The notes beneath the pieces were generated by a model. The model was given only the letters and a program-made list of their open reading frames with translations. It did no database searches and had not been told where the DNA came from. Below, piece after piece: positions 54,292 through 63,700 of a stretch of DNA of 64,000 bases. Source of the stretch: Sva-07 sp964651825 (GTDB taxonomy: Bacteria; Actinomycetota; Acidimicrobiia; Acidimicrobiales; Ilumatobacteraceae); the NCBI GenBank assembly GCA_964651825.1, contig CAZYWK010000007.1:1-64000 (forward strand), read 5' to 3'. Positions within the stretch are counted from its first letter, which is position 1, and every line of letters starts with the position of its first letter. A program made the translations under genes and the position numbers.

Positions 54292-54600
54292 CGGGTTCAC
54301 TCCCACCGTCTGCCGCCTGCCTGGAGTTTACGGCAGCCACTCTGATCACGGGTCGGCCGATCGACTGCCACAAAACTCGCCTCCCGAGTCTGTGGCAGCC
54401 ACTCCGGCTACGGGTCGGCCGATCGACTGCCACAAACCGATTGCAAGCCGGGCGAGGGGCGAGGGACGGGGNNNNNNNNNNNNNNNNNNNNNNNNNNNNN
54501 NNNNNNNNNNNNNNNNNNNNNNNNNNNNNNNNNNNNNNNNNNNNNNNNNNNNNNNNNNNNNNNNNNNNNNNGGGACGGGGGACGGGGGACGGGGGCGCGC
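54292..54600. repeat. Intergenic region with two tandem imperfect palindromic repeats, G-rich tract and gap
   Basis: The spacer between the regulator and the AAA+ gene holds no gene. It contains two copies of a repeat of about 46 bp (54329-54374 and 54391-54436) sharing GGCAGCCACTC and ACGGGTCGGCCGATCGACTG, then CCACAAA. Each can fold with TGTGGCAG against CTGCCACA at its ends (copy 1 has TACGGCAG, with GAGTTT and AAACTC arms outside). A GGGACGGG-type G-run follows on both sides of the gap (54572 onward repeats GGGGGAC). Confidence 0.75.
54472..54571. other. Scaffold gap (100 N) inside a G-rich repeat
   Basis: The flanks both consist of GGGACGGGG repeats, and at least 9 bp are identical across the gap. 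The assembly break is explained by this repeat, and the true length may be short. Confidence 0.95.
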
Positions 54601-56418
54601 TCAGGAGGTGAGGAGGGCGTGGTGTTCGCCGAAGTCCTTGGGGGTGATCAGGCGGCCGAGCTTGCGGTACTCGCGGGCGAGGCCGGTGACGATCGCCCGC
54701 ATGGTGATCGCCTCGCCGAGTGACGCGGCGTAGAAGCCGGCGTTGAGCGTCGCGTTGCGGATCGCGCCGCCGGCGAGCTCGAAACGTTCGGCGAGCCAAT
54801 CGATGTCGACGTCGTCGGCGAGCGGTGCCCCGTCGGGGAACGACTGCCGCCAGATCAGCTTGCGTTCCTCGACCCCGGGCAGGGCGAAGCCGATGCGGAC
54901 GTGGATGCGGCGCAGGAACGCTTCGTCGATGTTCTTCTCGAAGTTGGTGGCGAGCACGACGAGGCCGTCGTGGGCCTCGAGGCGCTGCAGGAGATACGAC
55001 ACCTCGATGTTGGCGTAGCGATCGCGGGCGTCCTTGACCTCCGAGCGCTTGCCGAACAGCGAGTCGGCCTCGTCGAAGAAGAGCACCCCGTTGCCGGCGC
55101 TGGCGGCGTCGAAGATCACCTCGAGGTTCTTCTCGGTCTCACCGATGTACTTGCTCACCACCGACGACAGGTCGAGCTTGAACAGGTCGAGGCCGAGCTC
55201 GCCGGCGACGATCTCGGCGGCGAGCGTCTTGCCGGTGCCGGACGGTCCGGAGAACAGCGACACCACGCCGCGCGACGGCGTCGCGTCGAATCCCCAGTCG
55301 TCGTACACGCGGTGCGCGAAGCGCGTGCGTTCGATGATCGAACGCAGCAGCTCGCGCCGGTCGGCGCTGAGCACGATGTCGTCCCAGTGGCGGCTCGGCC
55401 GGATCCGCCGGGTGATGCCCTCGAGCGCTCCCGCCGCGAGCCGGCGCACCCCGGCGTCGACGTCTCCGTCGAGCGCGTCGCGTGCCCGGGCGACGTAGTG
55501 GAGTTGGTCGAGCGTGAGTGGGTGCGTCGGCTCGGCGTCGCCACCGAGCACGCTCGCCCACTCCTCGGGCGTCGCCTCCCCGCCCGGCGCCTCGACCTCG
55601 ACCCACGGCCGCGATGGAAGGTCGTCGATCGACGGCGCCCGCCGAGACGAGATCACCCAGACGAGATGGGCGGCGCGCTCGATGGCACGGCGGGCTTCGG
55701 GGGTGATCGGCGCCGAGAAGTCGACGACGACACCACGCCCGGTGATCGTCGCCTCGCGGACGACCGCGTCCCATCCGGACACCGTCGATGGCGCGGTGAC
55801 GGCGATGAACCGTGCGCCGAACGCGACGGCGGTGCCGAGCCACCGTCGCCGCATCCGATCGGGCCCGGTCACGACGACCAGTGACGACTCGCCGCCTTGA
55901 TCATCGGCATCGAGCCACGCGGCGTCGATCGGCAGGTCGGGATCGATCGAGGTGTCGCCGATCAGGGCCCACACGACGCCAGGGTGGAGGGCGACGAGAT
56001 GATCGGCCCACGGTCCGTGCTCGTCGATGGTCACCAGCGACGCCCGGCGGAGCCGGGAGCCGGCCGACACGGCCAGCGTGGCGGGAACGGCGGACCCGAA
56101 CAGGATCGACAGCAGGCCGAGCGACACCCGATTGCGGGCCAGGTCGCCGTGCAGCTCACCGACCGCGCGCTGCAGATGCCACGAGGCTTCGGCGGCGGCG
56201 ACCACGGCGAGCACCTCTGACTCCTCGGCGGACAACCCGACGTTCATCGCCAACGCCGCGAAGGCGCCGTCGTCGAGCATCGCCGCTGCGTAGCCCGCGC
56301 GCGCCGCTTCGAGCGCGGCCGGCGCGTCGGCGGCGCCGAGGAGCACGGTGCGTCCGAACTCGAGCCACGGCGGGCCCGATCGGTCCTCGCCCGCTCCGAT
56401 CGCCGTGTCGTCGCCCAC
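54601..56418 (-). CDS. eCIS-associated AAA+ ATPase (Cis15/Afp15-like)
   Basis: A 605-residue protein. The N-terminal about 350 residues are helical and specific to this group (MNVGLSAEESEVLAVVAAAE, then a domain with SRHWDDIVLS). The C-terminal half is a CDC48-like AAA+ module: Walker A GPSGTGKT (about residue 390), Walker B GVLFFDEADSLFGKRSEVKD (about 443-462), sensor ATNFEKNIDEAFLRRIHVRI with the arginine finger region, and a lid (GGAIRNATLNAGFYA). ATPases of this form are found in almost every extracellular contractile injection system cluster and are thought to act in particle assembly. GTG is the start. It is divergent from the DUF4280 gene, 49 bp away. Confidence 0.88.
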   Translation of the reverse strand: MGDDTAIGAGEDRSGPPWLEFGRTVLLGAADAPAALEAARAGYAAAMLDDGAFAALAMNVGLSAEESEVLAVVAAAEASWHLQRAVGELHGDLARNRVSLGLLSILFGSAVPATLAVSAGSRLRRASLVTIDEHGPWADHLVALHPGVVWALIGDTSIDPDLPIDAAWLDADDQGGESSLVVVTGPDRMRRRWLGTAVAFGARFIAVTAPSTVSGWDAVVREATITGRGVVVDFSAPITPEARRAIERAAHLVWVISSRRAPSIDDLPSRPWVEVEAPGGEATPEEWASVLGGDAEPTHPLTLDQLHYVARARDALDGDVDAGVRRLAAGALEGITRRIRPSRHWDDIVLSADRRELLRSIIERTRFAHRVYDDWGFDATPSRGVVSLFSGPSGTGKTLAAEIVAGELGLDLFKLDLSSVVSKYIGETEKNLEVIFDAASAGNGVLFFDEADSLFGKRSEVKDARDRYANIEVSYLLQRLEAHDGLVVLATNFEKNIDEAFLRRIHVRIGFALPGVEERKLIWRQSFPDGAPLADDVDIDWLAERFELAGGAIRNATLNAGFYAASLGEAITMRAIVTGLAREYRKLGRLITPKDFGEHHALLTS

Positions 56419-56467
56419 GACGCACAGTCAACCATCACGGGCCCGGCGTCCGCGGTACGGTGACGCC
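56419..56467. promoter_or_regulatory. Divergent promoter region at the start of the eCIS cluster
   Basis: This 49-bp spacer must hold the start signals of the AAA+ gene and the DUF4280 gene unless the promoters overlap coding sequence. I cannot pick out a reliable -10/-35 pair. The assignment is by position. Confidence 0.35.
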
Positions 56468-56857
56468 ATGGGAACTCCCGTCGTCGCAGGAGCCTTGTTG
56501 CAGTGCTCGTTCGGCACCGCGCCGTCGACACTCAGCGTGCTGCCGCAGAACAAGGTGATGTTCGAGAACAAGCCGGTCGCCACCATCATGGACAACAAGC
56601 CGTTCGTGAACATCGCGCCGTTCCTGTTGTGCATGTCGCTGTCGAATCCGGCAACCGCCAGCCTCACCGCGGCCGCGCTCGGCGTGCTGACCCCCGGTCC
56701 GTGCACGCCGGTGACCGTCGCCCCGTGGACGCCGGGTGCCGTGAAGACACTGGTCGCCAACTTCCCCGCGCTGACCGATTCGTCGATGTGCAACTGCGCC
56801 TACGGCGGGATCATCAAGGTCAACGTGCCGATGGCGTTCAAGGAACAGGTCAGCTGA
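56468..56857 (+). CDS. DUF4280 PAAR-like spike-tip protein of the eCIS
   Basis: A 129-residue protein of the DUF4280 family, a PAAR-like fold that caps the spike of contractile systems. The start MGTPVVAGALLQCSFGTAPS is typical, followed by VATIMDNKPFVNIAPFLLCM (the DNKP..NI block), GPCTPVTVAPWTPG and SSMCNCAYGGIIKVNVP. Five Cys residues (in QCSFG, LLCMS, GPCTP and the CNC pair MCNC) could hold a metal at the tip, as His/Cys do in PAAR proteins. It is the first plus-strand gene of the cluster; a leader of 185 bp separates it from the sheath gene. Confidence 0.85.
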   Translation: MGTPVVAGALLQCSFGTAPSTLSVLPQNKVMFENKPVATIMDNKPFVNIAPFLLCMSLSNPATASLTAAALGVLTPGPCTPVTVAPWTPGAVKTLVANFPALTDSSMCNCAYGGIIKVNVPMAFKEQVS

Positions 56858-57042
56858 GGAAACGGCCCGGTTCGGCTTCGTAAAGATTGCAGCACAACTC
56901 CGCGCCGGCCGTGGGCGGAGTGCTACTGTCGAAACGCAGCTTGTCGCGTCACGAGCACGGGTGGACTCGGACTCGTTCGGCCGTCGAACTGCGCGGATCG
57001 CACGTTCGTGTGGCTCGCAAATCTTGCTGTAGGAGGTTCGAC
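56858..57042. promoter_or_regulatory. Leader of the sheath gene with hairpin and strong ribosome-binding site
   Basis: The 185-bp spacer contains a hairpin at 56891-56924 (AGCAC..CTCCGC against GCGGAGTGCT, 11-base loop, two bulged bases), which could end DUF4280 transcription or act in the leader. A consensus AGGAGG at 57031-57036 lies 6 bp before a TTG at 57043, which fixes the sheath start. A long separate leader fits the high expression needed for sheath and tube. Confidence 0.5.
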
Positions 57043-58605
57043 TTGCCGTCTTATCTGACCCCTGGTGTCTACGTCGAAGAAGTTGCTTCGTCGAGCGCCA
57101 CTCTTTCCGCCGGAGCAACCGCAGTCGCGGCCTTCGTCGGCTTCACGGCCAAGGCGCCGACCGACGATCCGAGCGATCCCGACGGTCTGAAGCCACGCCT
57201 CGTGACGAACTGGACCCAGTTCGAGAACCTGTACGGCGGCTTCATCGCCGGTGCCATGCTCCCACTGTCGGTGTACGGGTTCTTCAACAACGGCGGCTCG
57301 ATGGCCTACATCGTCCGCATCCCGCACACCACACCGTCCGACGAACCCGGCCAGCTCGCGCTCACCACCGGCGATCGCGCCCTCGGCCCTGCGGTCGAGT
57401 TCACCACCGTCGAGCCGAACGCCGACGTGAAGGTCGAGGTCGCTCCCGAACCCGCCGCCGACGACGCCGACGACGACGCCCCACCCACGTTCGAAGTCAC
57501 CATCACCGACGGCCACGACGAGCCGGAGGTGTTCAGCGGCGTCACCCTCGGCGGCATCGCCGATGCGATCAACGGCACGTCCACCAAGGTGAAGGTCGAG
57601 ACGTTGATCGACGTCGCACAGCTCACCGCTGATCTCCAGACGATCCCGACCGGCTCGTTCGCGATCGAGCCCGCCGCTCCCACCCCCGTGGCCGTGCCCG
57701 GTCGTGCGTTCAACGGGTCCGAGTCGGCCCGCACCGGCATCAGCGGCCTCACGATCGCCGAGGACGTCACGATGGTGATGGTCCCCGACCTCGTCACCGC
57801 CGCCCGCCAGGACGACGGTTCGATCGACCTCAACCTCTGGAAGTCGGTGCAGCTCGCGGTGATCAACCACTGCGAGGGCCAGGCCAACCGGATGGCGGTG
57901 CTCGACGCTCCTCCCGGAATGTCGCCCCAGCAGATCAAGGAATGGCGCAGCGACGTCGCGATGTACGACTCGGCATATGCCGCGCTGTACTACCCGTGGA
58001 TCGAAGTCGCCAACCCGATCGGCACGAACGGCGATTCCAACATCATCGTTCCGCCATCGGGCCACCTGGCCGGCATCTGGTCGCGCAACGACGAGACCCG
58101 CGGCGTCTGGAAGGCCCCGGCCAACGAGATCGTGCGCGGCGCGCTCAACGTCGAGACCAACATCACCAAGGCCGAGCAGGGGTTGCTCAACCCGATCGGC
58201 ATCAACTGCATCCGTCCCTTCGGCACCCAGGGCATCCGGGTGTGGGGCGCCCGCACGCTGTCGTCGAACACCGACTGGACCTACATCAACGTCCGGCGCC
58301 TGTTCAACATGATCGAGACATCGATCATGAACGGCACGCAATACGCCGTGTTCGAGCCCAACGACATCACGTTGTGGGAAGGCCTGAAGCGGACGGTGAA
58401 CGCTTTCCTCCGTGGCCTCTGGCGCGACGGCGCCCTGTTCGGCGCCACCGCCGAGCAGGCGTTCTACGTCAAGTGCGACGCCGAGACGAACCCACCCGAA
58501 TCGATCGATCAGGGCAAGGTCGTCGTCGAGGTCGGCATCGCTCCGGTCAAGCCGGCGGAGTTCGTCATCTTCCGCATCGCTCAGATCAAGGACGAGTCGG
58601 CCTGA
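57043..58605 (+). CDS. eCIS contractile sheath protein (Cis2-like)
   Basis: A 520-residue tail sheath protein. It begins PSYLTPGVYVEEVASSSATL, the universal sheath start (YxxPGVYxEE), followed by AGATAVAAFVGFTAKAP and VTNWTQFENLYGGF. An inserted outer domain of about 130 residues has an acidic stretch (PAADDADDDAPPTFEV). The conserved C-terminal half includes VMVPDLVTAA, MAVLDAPPGMSPQQIKEW, SAYAALYYPWIEVAN, PPSGHLAGIWSRNDETRGVW, KAPANE and NPIGINCIRPFGTQGIRVWG. The final strand (KPAEFVIFRIAQ) provides inter-subunit contacts. The start is TTG 57043, chosen by the AGGAGG just upstream. The sheath polymerises around the tube and contracts to drive it out. Confidence 0.95.
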   Translation: MPSYLTPGVYVEEVASSSATLSAGATAVAAFVGFTAKAPTDDPSDPDGLKPRLVTNWTQFENLYGGFIAGAMLPLSVYGFFNNGGSMAYIVRIPHTTPSDEPGQLALTTGDRALGPAVEFTTVEPNADVKVEVAPEPAADDADDDAPPTFEVTITDGHDEPEVFSGVTLGGIADAINGTSTKVKVETLIDVAQLTADLQTIPTGSFAIEPAAPTPVAVPGRAFNGSESARTGISGLTIAEDVTMVMVPDLVTAARQDDGSIDLNLWKSVQLAVINHCEGQANRMAVLDAPPGMSPQQIKEWRSDVAMYDSAYAALYYPWIEVANPIGTNGDSNIIVPPSGHLAGIWSRNDETRGVWKAPANEIVRGALNVETNITKAEQGLLNPIGINCIRPFGTQGIRVWGARTLSSNTDWTYINVRRLFNMIETSIMNGTQYAVFEPNDITLWEGLKRTVNAFLRGLWRDGALFGATAEQAFYVKCDAETNPPESIDQGKVVVEVGIAPVKPAEFVIFRIAQIKDESA

Positions 58606-58638
58606 GGCCGGCGCGCACGGAACGAAACGGAGTAGCAC

Positions 58639-59091
58639 ATGCCAGTAACCACACCAGGTGAGGTGAAAGACGTCGAGCTGGTCGGCTCGTGGTTCTTCAT
58701 CAAGCTCGACAACGGGATCGAGGGCTTCTTCACCGATGCCTCCGGTTTCGGCTACGAGATGGAAGTCGTCGAGATGACCGACACGAAGCACGACACCAGG
58801 ACCCGCAAGCGTCCCGGAACCACCAAGTACCAGGACATCACGCTGAAGCGGACCCTGTCGCCCGACAAGAAGTTCTGGAACTGGGCCAAATCGATCCGTG
58901 ACGGCAAACTCGAGTACCGCACCAACGGCTCGCTCGTCGTCTCCGACATGGCCGGCGCCGAGCTCAGCCGGTGGACGTTCAACAACGTGTGGCCGTCGAA
59001 GTGGTCGGCCTCCGATCTCGACGTCGGCTCCGACGACCTGATGACCGAAGAGGTCACGCTCGCCGTCGAAGAACTGATCAGGACCAAGTGA
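58639..59091 (+). CDS. eCIS inner tube protein 1 (Cis1-like)
   Basis: A 150-residue phage-tail-tube-fold protein (gp19/T4-like family). It has VGSWFFIKLDNGIEGFFTDA at the start, SGFGYEMEVVEM, then KRPGTTKYQDITLKRTLSP, FWNWAKSIRDGKL, and the last strands RWTFNNVWPSKWSASDLDVG/SDDLMTEEVTLAVEEL. The R-P-G..K/Y..I.LKR block is diagnostic for eCIS and phage tubes. A GGAG ribosome-binding site lies 5-8 bp before the ATG. It is 33 bp after the sheath gene and 10 bp before the second tube gene, so the three are surely one transcript. Confidence 0.92.
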   Translation: MPVTTPGEVKDVELVGSWFFIKLDNGIEGFFTDASGFGYEMEVVEMTDTKHDTRTRKRPGTTKYQDITLKRTLSPDKKFWNWAKSIRDGKLEYRTNGSLVVSDMAGAELSRWTFNNVWPSKWSASDLDVGSDDLMTEEVTLAVEELIRTK

Positions 59092-59101
59092 GGAGGCCGA
59101 G

Positions 59102-59554
59102 ATGACCGACGCCAAGACACATGACGCCGACTTCCAGGGCTCGTTCTTCGCACTCGAGATCGACGACCTGACGCTCGGGTGGTTCACCGGGTGCAGCGGC
59201 CTGTCGCTCGAGTTCGACGTGATCAACTTCAAGGAGGGCAACGGCAAGAAGGTCGTCGAGCGCAAGCGCCCCGGCAAGCCGAAGTACTCCGAGGTCGTCT
59301 TGAAGCGTGGCTTCACCACCAGCACGACGATCCACGACTGGTTCAAGGAAGTGGTCGACGCCGCCAAGCCGACGCCGTACAAGACCGCGTCGATCGTGCT
59401 CTACGACCGCCAGCAGGAGGAATGCGCCCGCTTCAGCCTCGAAGCGTGCTGGCCCTCGAAGATGTCGGTGTCCGACCTGTCGGCCGGCAGCGACGACGTG
59501 ATGGTCGAGGAACTGACGATCCAGCACGAGTTCCTCGACTGGGTGAAGCCCTGA
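59102..59554 (+). CDS. eCIS inner tube protein 2 (Cis1 paralog)
   Basis: A 150-residue paralog of the preceding tube protein: GSFFALEIDDLTLGWFTGCS, GLSLEFDVINFKEGNGKKVV, KRPGKPKYSEVVLKRGFTTS, HDWFKEVVDAAK, ACWPSKMSVSDLSAGSDDVM and VEELTIQHEFLDWV. Two or three tube paralogs are normal in eCIS, where one forms the bulk of the tube and others form the adaptor layer near the baseplate. The ATG follows GAGGAGGCCGAG, so translation initiation should be strong. Confidence 0.92.
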   Translation: MTDAKTHDADFQGSFFALEIDDLTLGWFTGCSGLSLEFDVINFKEGNGKKVVERKRPGKPKYSEVVLKRGFTTSTTIHDWFKEVVDAAKPTPYKTASIVLYDRQQEECARFSLEACWPSKMSVSDLSAGSDDVMVEELTIQHEFLDWVKP

Positions 59555-59556
59555 CG

Positions 59557-60084
59557 ATGGCCGGTCTGCGCACGGAGTTCGAGTTCACGCTGCCGAAGGG
59601 CTACGTCGGCGACGACGGCAACCTGCACCGCAGCGGCGTGATGCGTCTCGCCACCGCTCGTGACGAGATCGAGCCCCTGCGCGACCGGTCGATCGACGGA
59701 CCCGACGATCCGTACCTGACGATCCTCGTGCTCGCACGGGTGATCTCCAGGCTCGGGTCGTTGGAGTCCGTCGGTGTGCGCGAGATCGAGGGCCTGTTCG
59801 CCGCCGACCTCGCGTTCCTCCAAGACCTCTACGGCATCATCAACTTCGGCGACCAGGACGACGTCGCGGCGCTCCAGGCGAGCGTCCTGCCGGCCACGGC
59901 ACCTGACGTCGAGATCGTCGAGATCGTCGACGAGGTGGACGACACCGACACCGACACCGACACCGATAACGGTCAAGCCGATGCCGCAGATCCGGAACAG
60001 ACCGCCGACCCGGCCGCAGCAGCACCTGCCGCCCGGCGTCGTCGAGGGCGGATCGAGGAAGTTCCGCGCGCGGCGTCGCAGTAG
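59557..60084 (+). CDS. eCIS tail-assembly-like protein
   Basis: A 175-residue protein with a conserved N-terminal two thirds (FEFTLPKGYVGDDGNLHRSG, VMRLATARDEIEPLRDRSID, YLTILVLARVISRLGSLESV, IEGLFAADLAFLQDLYGIIN). The C-terminal third is a variable acidic/Ala-rich tail (DDTDTDTDTDNGQADAAD, then a basic RRRRGR). Proteins of this form follow the tube genes in actinobacterial and related eCIS loci and in contractile phages, where they resemble tail assembly chaperones. The ATG lies 2 bp after the second tube gene's stop. Its partner is probably the DUF6760 gene directly downstream. No frameshift slippery site is seen. Confidence 0.78.
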   Translation: MAGLRTEFEFTLPKGYVGDDGNLHRSGVMRLATARDEIEPLRDRSIDGPDDPYLTILVLARVISRLGSLESVGVREIEGLFAADLAFLQDLYGIINFGDQDDVAALQASVLPATAPDVEIVEIVDEVDDTDTDTDTDNGQADAADPEQTADPAAAAPAARRRRGRIEEVPRAASQ

Positions 60085-60089
60085 CACGG

Positions 60090-60275
60090 GTGGCGCTCGG
60101 AGTGAAGCTCTACCCTGAGGAATCGTTGTGGAGCGAGATCGCATATCTCGCCTACCACCTCCACTGGGACCTCGACCGGTTGCTCGATCTCGAGCATCCC
60201 GATCGGGCCCGGCTCATCGGGTTGGTGGCCGACATGAACGAACGCTCGTGGGAGGCGCTCCTCGATGTCCGATGA
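60090..60275 (+). CDS. DUF6760 family small eCIS protein
   Basis: A 61-residue protein: LYPEESLWSEIAYLAYHLHW, then DLDRLLDLEHPDRARLIGLV and a short C-terminal helix. The W-x-E-x-A-Y-x-A-Y-H-x-H-W and L-x-L-x-H-x-x-R pattern is that of the small DUF6760 proteins encoded between the tail-assembly-like and tube-like genes in many eCIS clusters. GTG 60090 is the likely start, with a second GTG at 60102 as alternative. The stop overlaps the next start (60265) by 11 bp, so they are translationally coupled. Function is unknown; the position suggests the second half of an assembly-chaperone pair. Confidence 0.8.
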   Translation: MALGVKLYPEESLWSEIAYLAYHLHWDLDRLLDLEHPDRARLIGLVADMNERSWEALLDVR

Positions 60276-60729
60276 CAGCTTTGATCGTGAACGGGTCACC
60301 GCGGCGACCTTCCTCGTCGAGGTCGACGGTGTCAAGATCGGCAACTTCATGGAGATCAGCGGCCTCGAGGTCAGCGTCGAGACCGAGGACGTCACCGAAG
60401 GCGGTCAGAACAGCTTCGTGCACAAACTGCCCGGCCGGATGACCTGGCCGGACATCACCCTCAAGCGCGGCATCACCCAGGGCGACAGCCTGTTGAAGTG
60501 GATGAACAAGTCGTCCGGCGAGCAGTTCGCGGCGAACGGCAACAAGCTCACCCGCAACACGGCGGCGATCACCCTTCTGGGACCGGGTGGCGAGCGCCTG
60601 CGGACGTGGGAGTTCGATGGTGCGTTCCCGATCAAATGGACGGGCCCGAGCTTCGCCGTATCGTCGAACGACATGGCGGTCGAGGAACTGGTGATCACCC
60701 ACCATGGATTCCGGGCCCGTGATCTCTGA
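60265..60729 (+). CDS. eCIS tube-like protein 3 (Cis5/adaptor-type)
   Basis: A 154-residue tube-fold paralog, more diverged than the first two: TAATFLVEVDGVKIGNFMEI, SGLEVSVETEDVTEGGQNSF, HKLPGRMTWPDITLKRGITQ, GDSLLKWMNKSSGEQF, RTWEFDGAFPIKWTGPSFAV and VEELVITHHGF. The position after the assembly genes and before LysM matches the Cis5/Afp5 tube-initiator or adaptor protein. It overlaps DUF6760 at its start and the DUF4157 gene at its end, so all are one operon. Confidence 0.9.
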   Translation: MSDDSFDRERVTAATFLVEVDGVKIGNFMEISGLEVSVETEDVTEGGQNSFVHKLPGRMTWPDITLKRGITQGDSLLKWMNKSSGEQFAANGNKLTRNTAAITLLGPGGERLRTWEFDGAFPIKWTGPSFAVSSNDMAVEELVITHHGFRARDL

Positions 60730-63700
60730 CGTCGTCACCGACTCGGCGCCGACGCGGACCGGCGGCGACCACTTCGGCCGTGACCTGCAGCACCGCGTCC
60801 GCCCGCGCACCGGCCGCTTACGCCGGACCGAGTCGCGCCAGTTCATCGGCGCCGTCGGTCGTGCGAGCGTCGGGTTCGGGCAAGCGATCGGTCGAAGCTC
60901 GTCGATCCGGCCGCGGATCGATGCGACGAATCTCGACACGTTGGCGCTGCGACCACCTCCCGGCTGGTGGACCGAGGGAGCTGACGGCACCGACGAGCTC
61001 GACGCACCTGGTCACGACGTCATCCACCGCTCCAGCGAGGCGGTGGCCCGGCCGAAGCCGCCGTCACGCTCGACGACGTCCAGCGCCACCCGGCGACCGC
61101 AGCAGCAAGCGACGTGGACGCAGCACCTCGTTCCGGCGAGCCGCCATCGCGTCCCACGCCGGGCGGTCTCCGTGGGTCCGACCTCGGCCGCGGTGTGGGA
61201 GCACGCGACGGTCGTGAGCGAACCGCCCAAACGGGACCCAGCCTTCGCCGCGCGCAGCGACCGCAAGGTCGACGAGCTTCGCCGCATGCTCGCCGCCGGC
61301 GCCACACCGGCCGGCGCCGCACCTGGGAGCAGACCCCCGAATGGCCCCGCCCGGCGCGAGCTCACATCGTCGGGGGAAGCGGCCGAACCAGCCGGTACGG
61401 CGCCGGCGGGGGTGTCCGCCGAGCCGGGCCGCACGGCAGTGGCAGCAGAGCGACTGTCCGGCGCCGAGCGCGGAGACACCATGGCAGGGCGCGCGACGAG
61501 CCCCGGCGTCGTGGGCCGACGTGCCCGCAGCCTGCCGTCGTCGTCCTCGAACGACGCGCAACGCGCGTCAGCGCCCGATGGTGAGCACCCGACCGCGGTG
61601 CGGGCCGGCGCCCCCACCCGCACACCGGATCGGCGTCACGACGACGGACGTCGGCCCTCGTCGCCGCCGCCCGCGCCCGGGCCGCGCCCACGATCGGAAG
61701 CCAGGTCCGGGGTTCCGACATCGAGAGCCGCTCGCCCGACAGCGTCCGCGCGGAGCGGGTCCGACGACAAGTTCGACCGGCTGCGCCGCATGCTCGAAGA
61801 CCGTGGCGACCTGCCACGCTCGGAACCGGGCGGTCCAGGGCCCACCGCTTCGACCAGCACCGGTCCTTCGGCCACGCCCGACCGCTCGACGAGCCCCAAC
61901 CGCTCGACGAGCCCCGACCTCTCCGCTACGGCACCATCCGCCACGCGATCGGCTACCCGGCCGTCGGCCGGCACCGACTCTCCGAGACCTGGCGCACCGT
62001 CGCCCGGGACCTCGACGAGCATGACGTCTTCGGTCGATGCGACAGCCGACGCCGGTGCACGTGCCGCCGTCGCCGTGCTCGACGCGGTCCGCCCGGCCTC
62101 GGCCGCCACGGCCCCGGATCGACCTGGCGACCTTCGCCTCCAGCGCATGATCAGCTCCCGGCCCGACGCGGCCCGCGAGTTCGCCGACGGAGTCGACTCG
62201 ATGCTCGAGCCCACCGAGTTGGCGACATCGGCAGCCGAACCGGTGTCGTCGCCTGCCACCCAGTCGTCGCCCCAGTCATCGCCCGCCACCCAGTCGTCGC
62301 CTGCCACCCGCTCGACTCGCGCTCCGGCCGCCACCGTCGCCACACCGCGCCTCGAGCCGGCCGCAGCGGTTGCCGTTCCCCGCCGACCGGTCCCGAGCCT
62401 GCCTCCGATCGGCGACCGGCACGACGCCGTGCTGCGCCGTCTGAGCATCCCTCGCGCGTTGTCGCGCGGGCACCGGCCCGATCGCACCACCGGGCGTGGC
62501 GGCCCGAGCCCAGTGGCCCCCGGCACCGTCGCGGCACTGCGCCACCCGGCGATCAGCCCACCCACCATCCCCACCGACACGTCGCTCGCCGGCACCTCGG
62601 TCGTGGACACGTTCGTCGCCGGTCCGTCGAGGTCGCCGGCGTCGACCATGCCTCCGCGGGCGGCAGCGGCCACGCAGCCGGCACACGCGGCGGAAGCGAG
62701 CACGACGATCTCTCCGCGCCGTGGTGACCCGCGACGCGAGCGCATCCGCCGCCTCACCGCCGACTGGTCGCTGGTCGCGGCCGGCACCGGAGCGCTCGGC
62801 CACGCCGTGCGCCCGGCGGTGCTGCGCACCGTCGATCCGACGCCGCAACACGCTCCCGCTCCAGATCCCGAGGCGGCACGAGAACGACACGGTGGCGACG
62901 ACCTCGCCGCACGGTTCATGACCGAGCTGTCGCGCTCCGTACAAGCGCGGCCCGCACCACTCCCCACCCCCTTCCGTCCGATGGCCGACCACATCGCCGG
63001 CCGGCGGCAGGTGCTGCTGGCCACCGACACAGCGTCGCGACGTGCCCTGCGGTCGGTGGGCAAGGTGGCCGCGACCACCGGCGACACGATTCATCTCGAC
63101 CCTGCCGCGACGGGCGGGTCGCGCCTCAACACGGTCATCGCGCACGAGTTGACCCACATCGCGAGTCCGTCGCCGGTCCCGCGCTTCTTCGACGACGTCG
63201 TCGACAGCCCCGAGGAACGTCGCGCCGACGCCACCGCGCGGGTCATGGCTCGCTCGCCCCTCGCGCCCACATCGTCGGTGCTCACCGCCCCGGGCGCAGC
63301 CACCAGAACGGTCGCGACCGACCGGGGCGGCGTGGTCCGGCGCACCCCGAGCGACACGACGCCCCACTCCGCGCCAGGCGTCGTCAGCGCCGAGAGCCTC
63401 GCCGCATCGATCACACGGAGCGGCTCGGCGGCTCGGCGGTCGGCCTCGACGAACGCACAACCAGCCGGCGACGACCTGATCCGCCGCCTCGACTCCAGCG
63501 AGGCCTCACCACGCCGCCCAGCGATCGGCGGGCACCGGGCCCGAGGCTCCACCATCTCGCAGAACACGACGTCACAGAACACCGTCTCGCAGAGCACCAC
63601 GTCACAGAACACGACGTCACAGAACACGGCGCCGGGATCGCCCGCGCCGTTCGATCCCGACTCCGAGGCGGCCCGGACCTGGTTCCTCGAACAGCTCGAG

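Noticed and set aside
54292..54600. The tandem palindromic repeats as a CRISPR array.
   Set aside because: Only two copies, repeat units are palindromic across most of their length, the space between them is 16 bp, and no cas genes are present.
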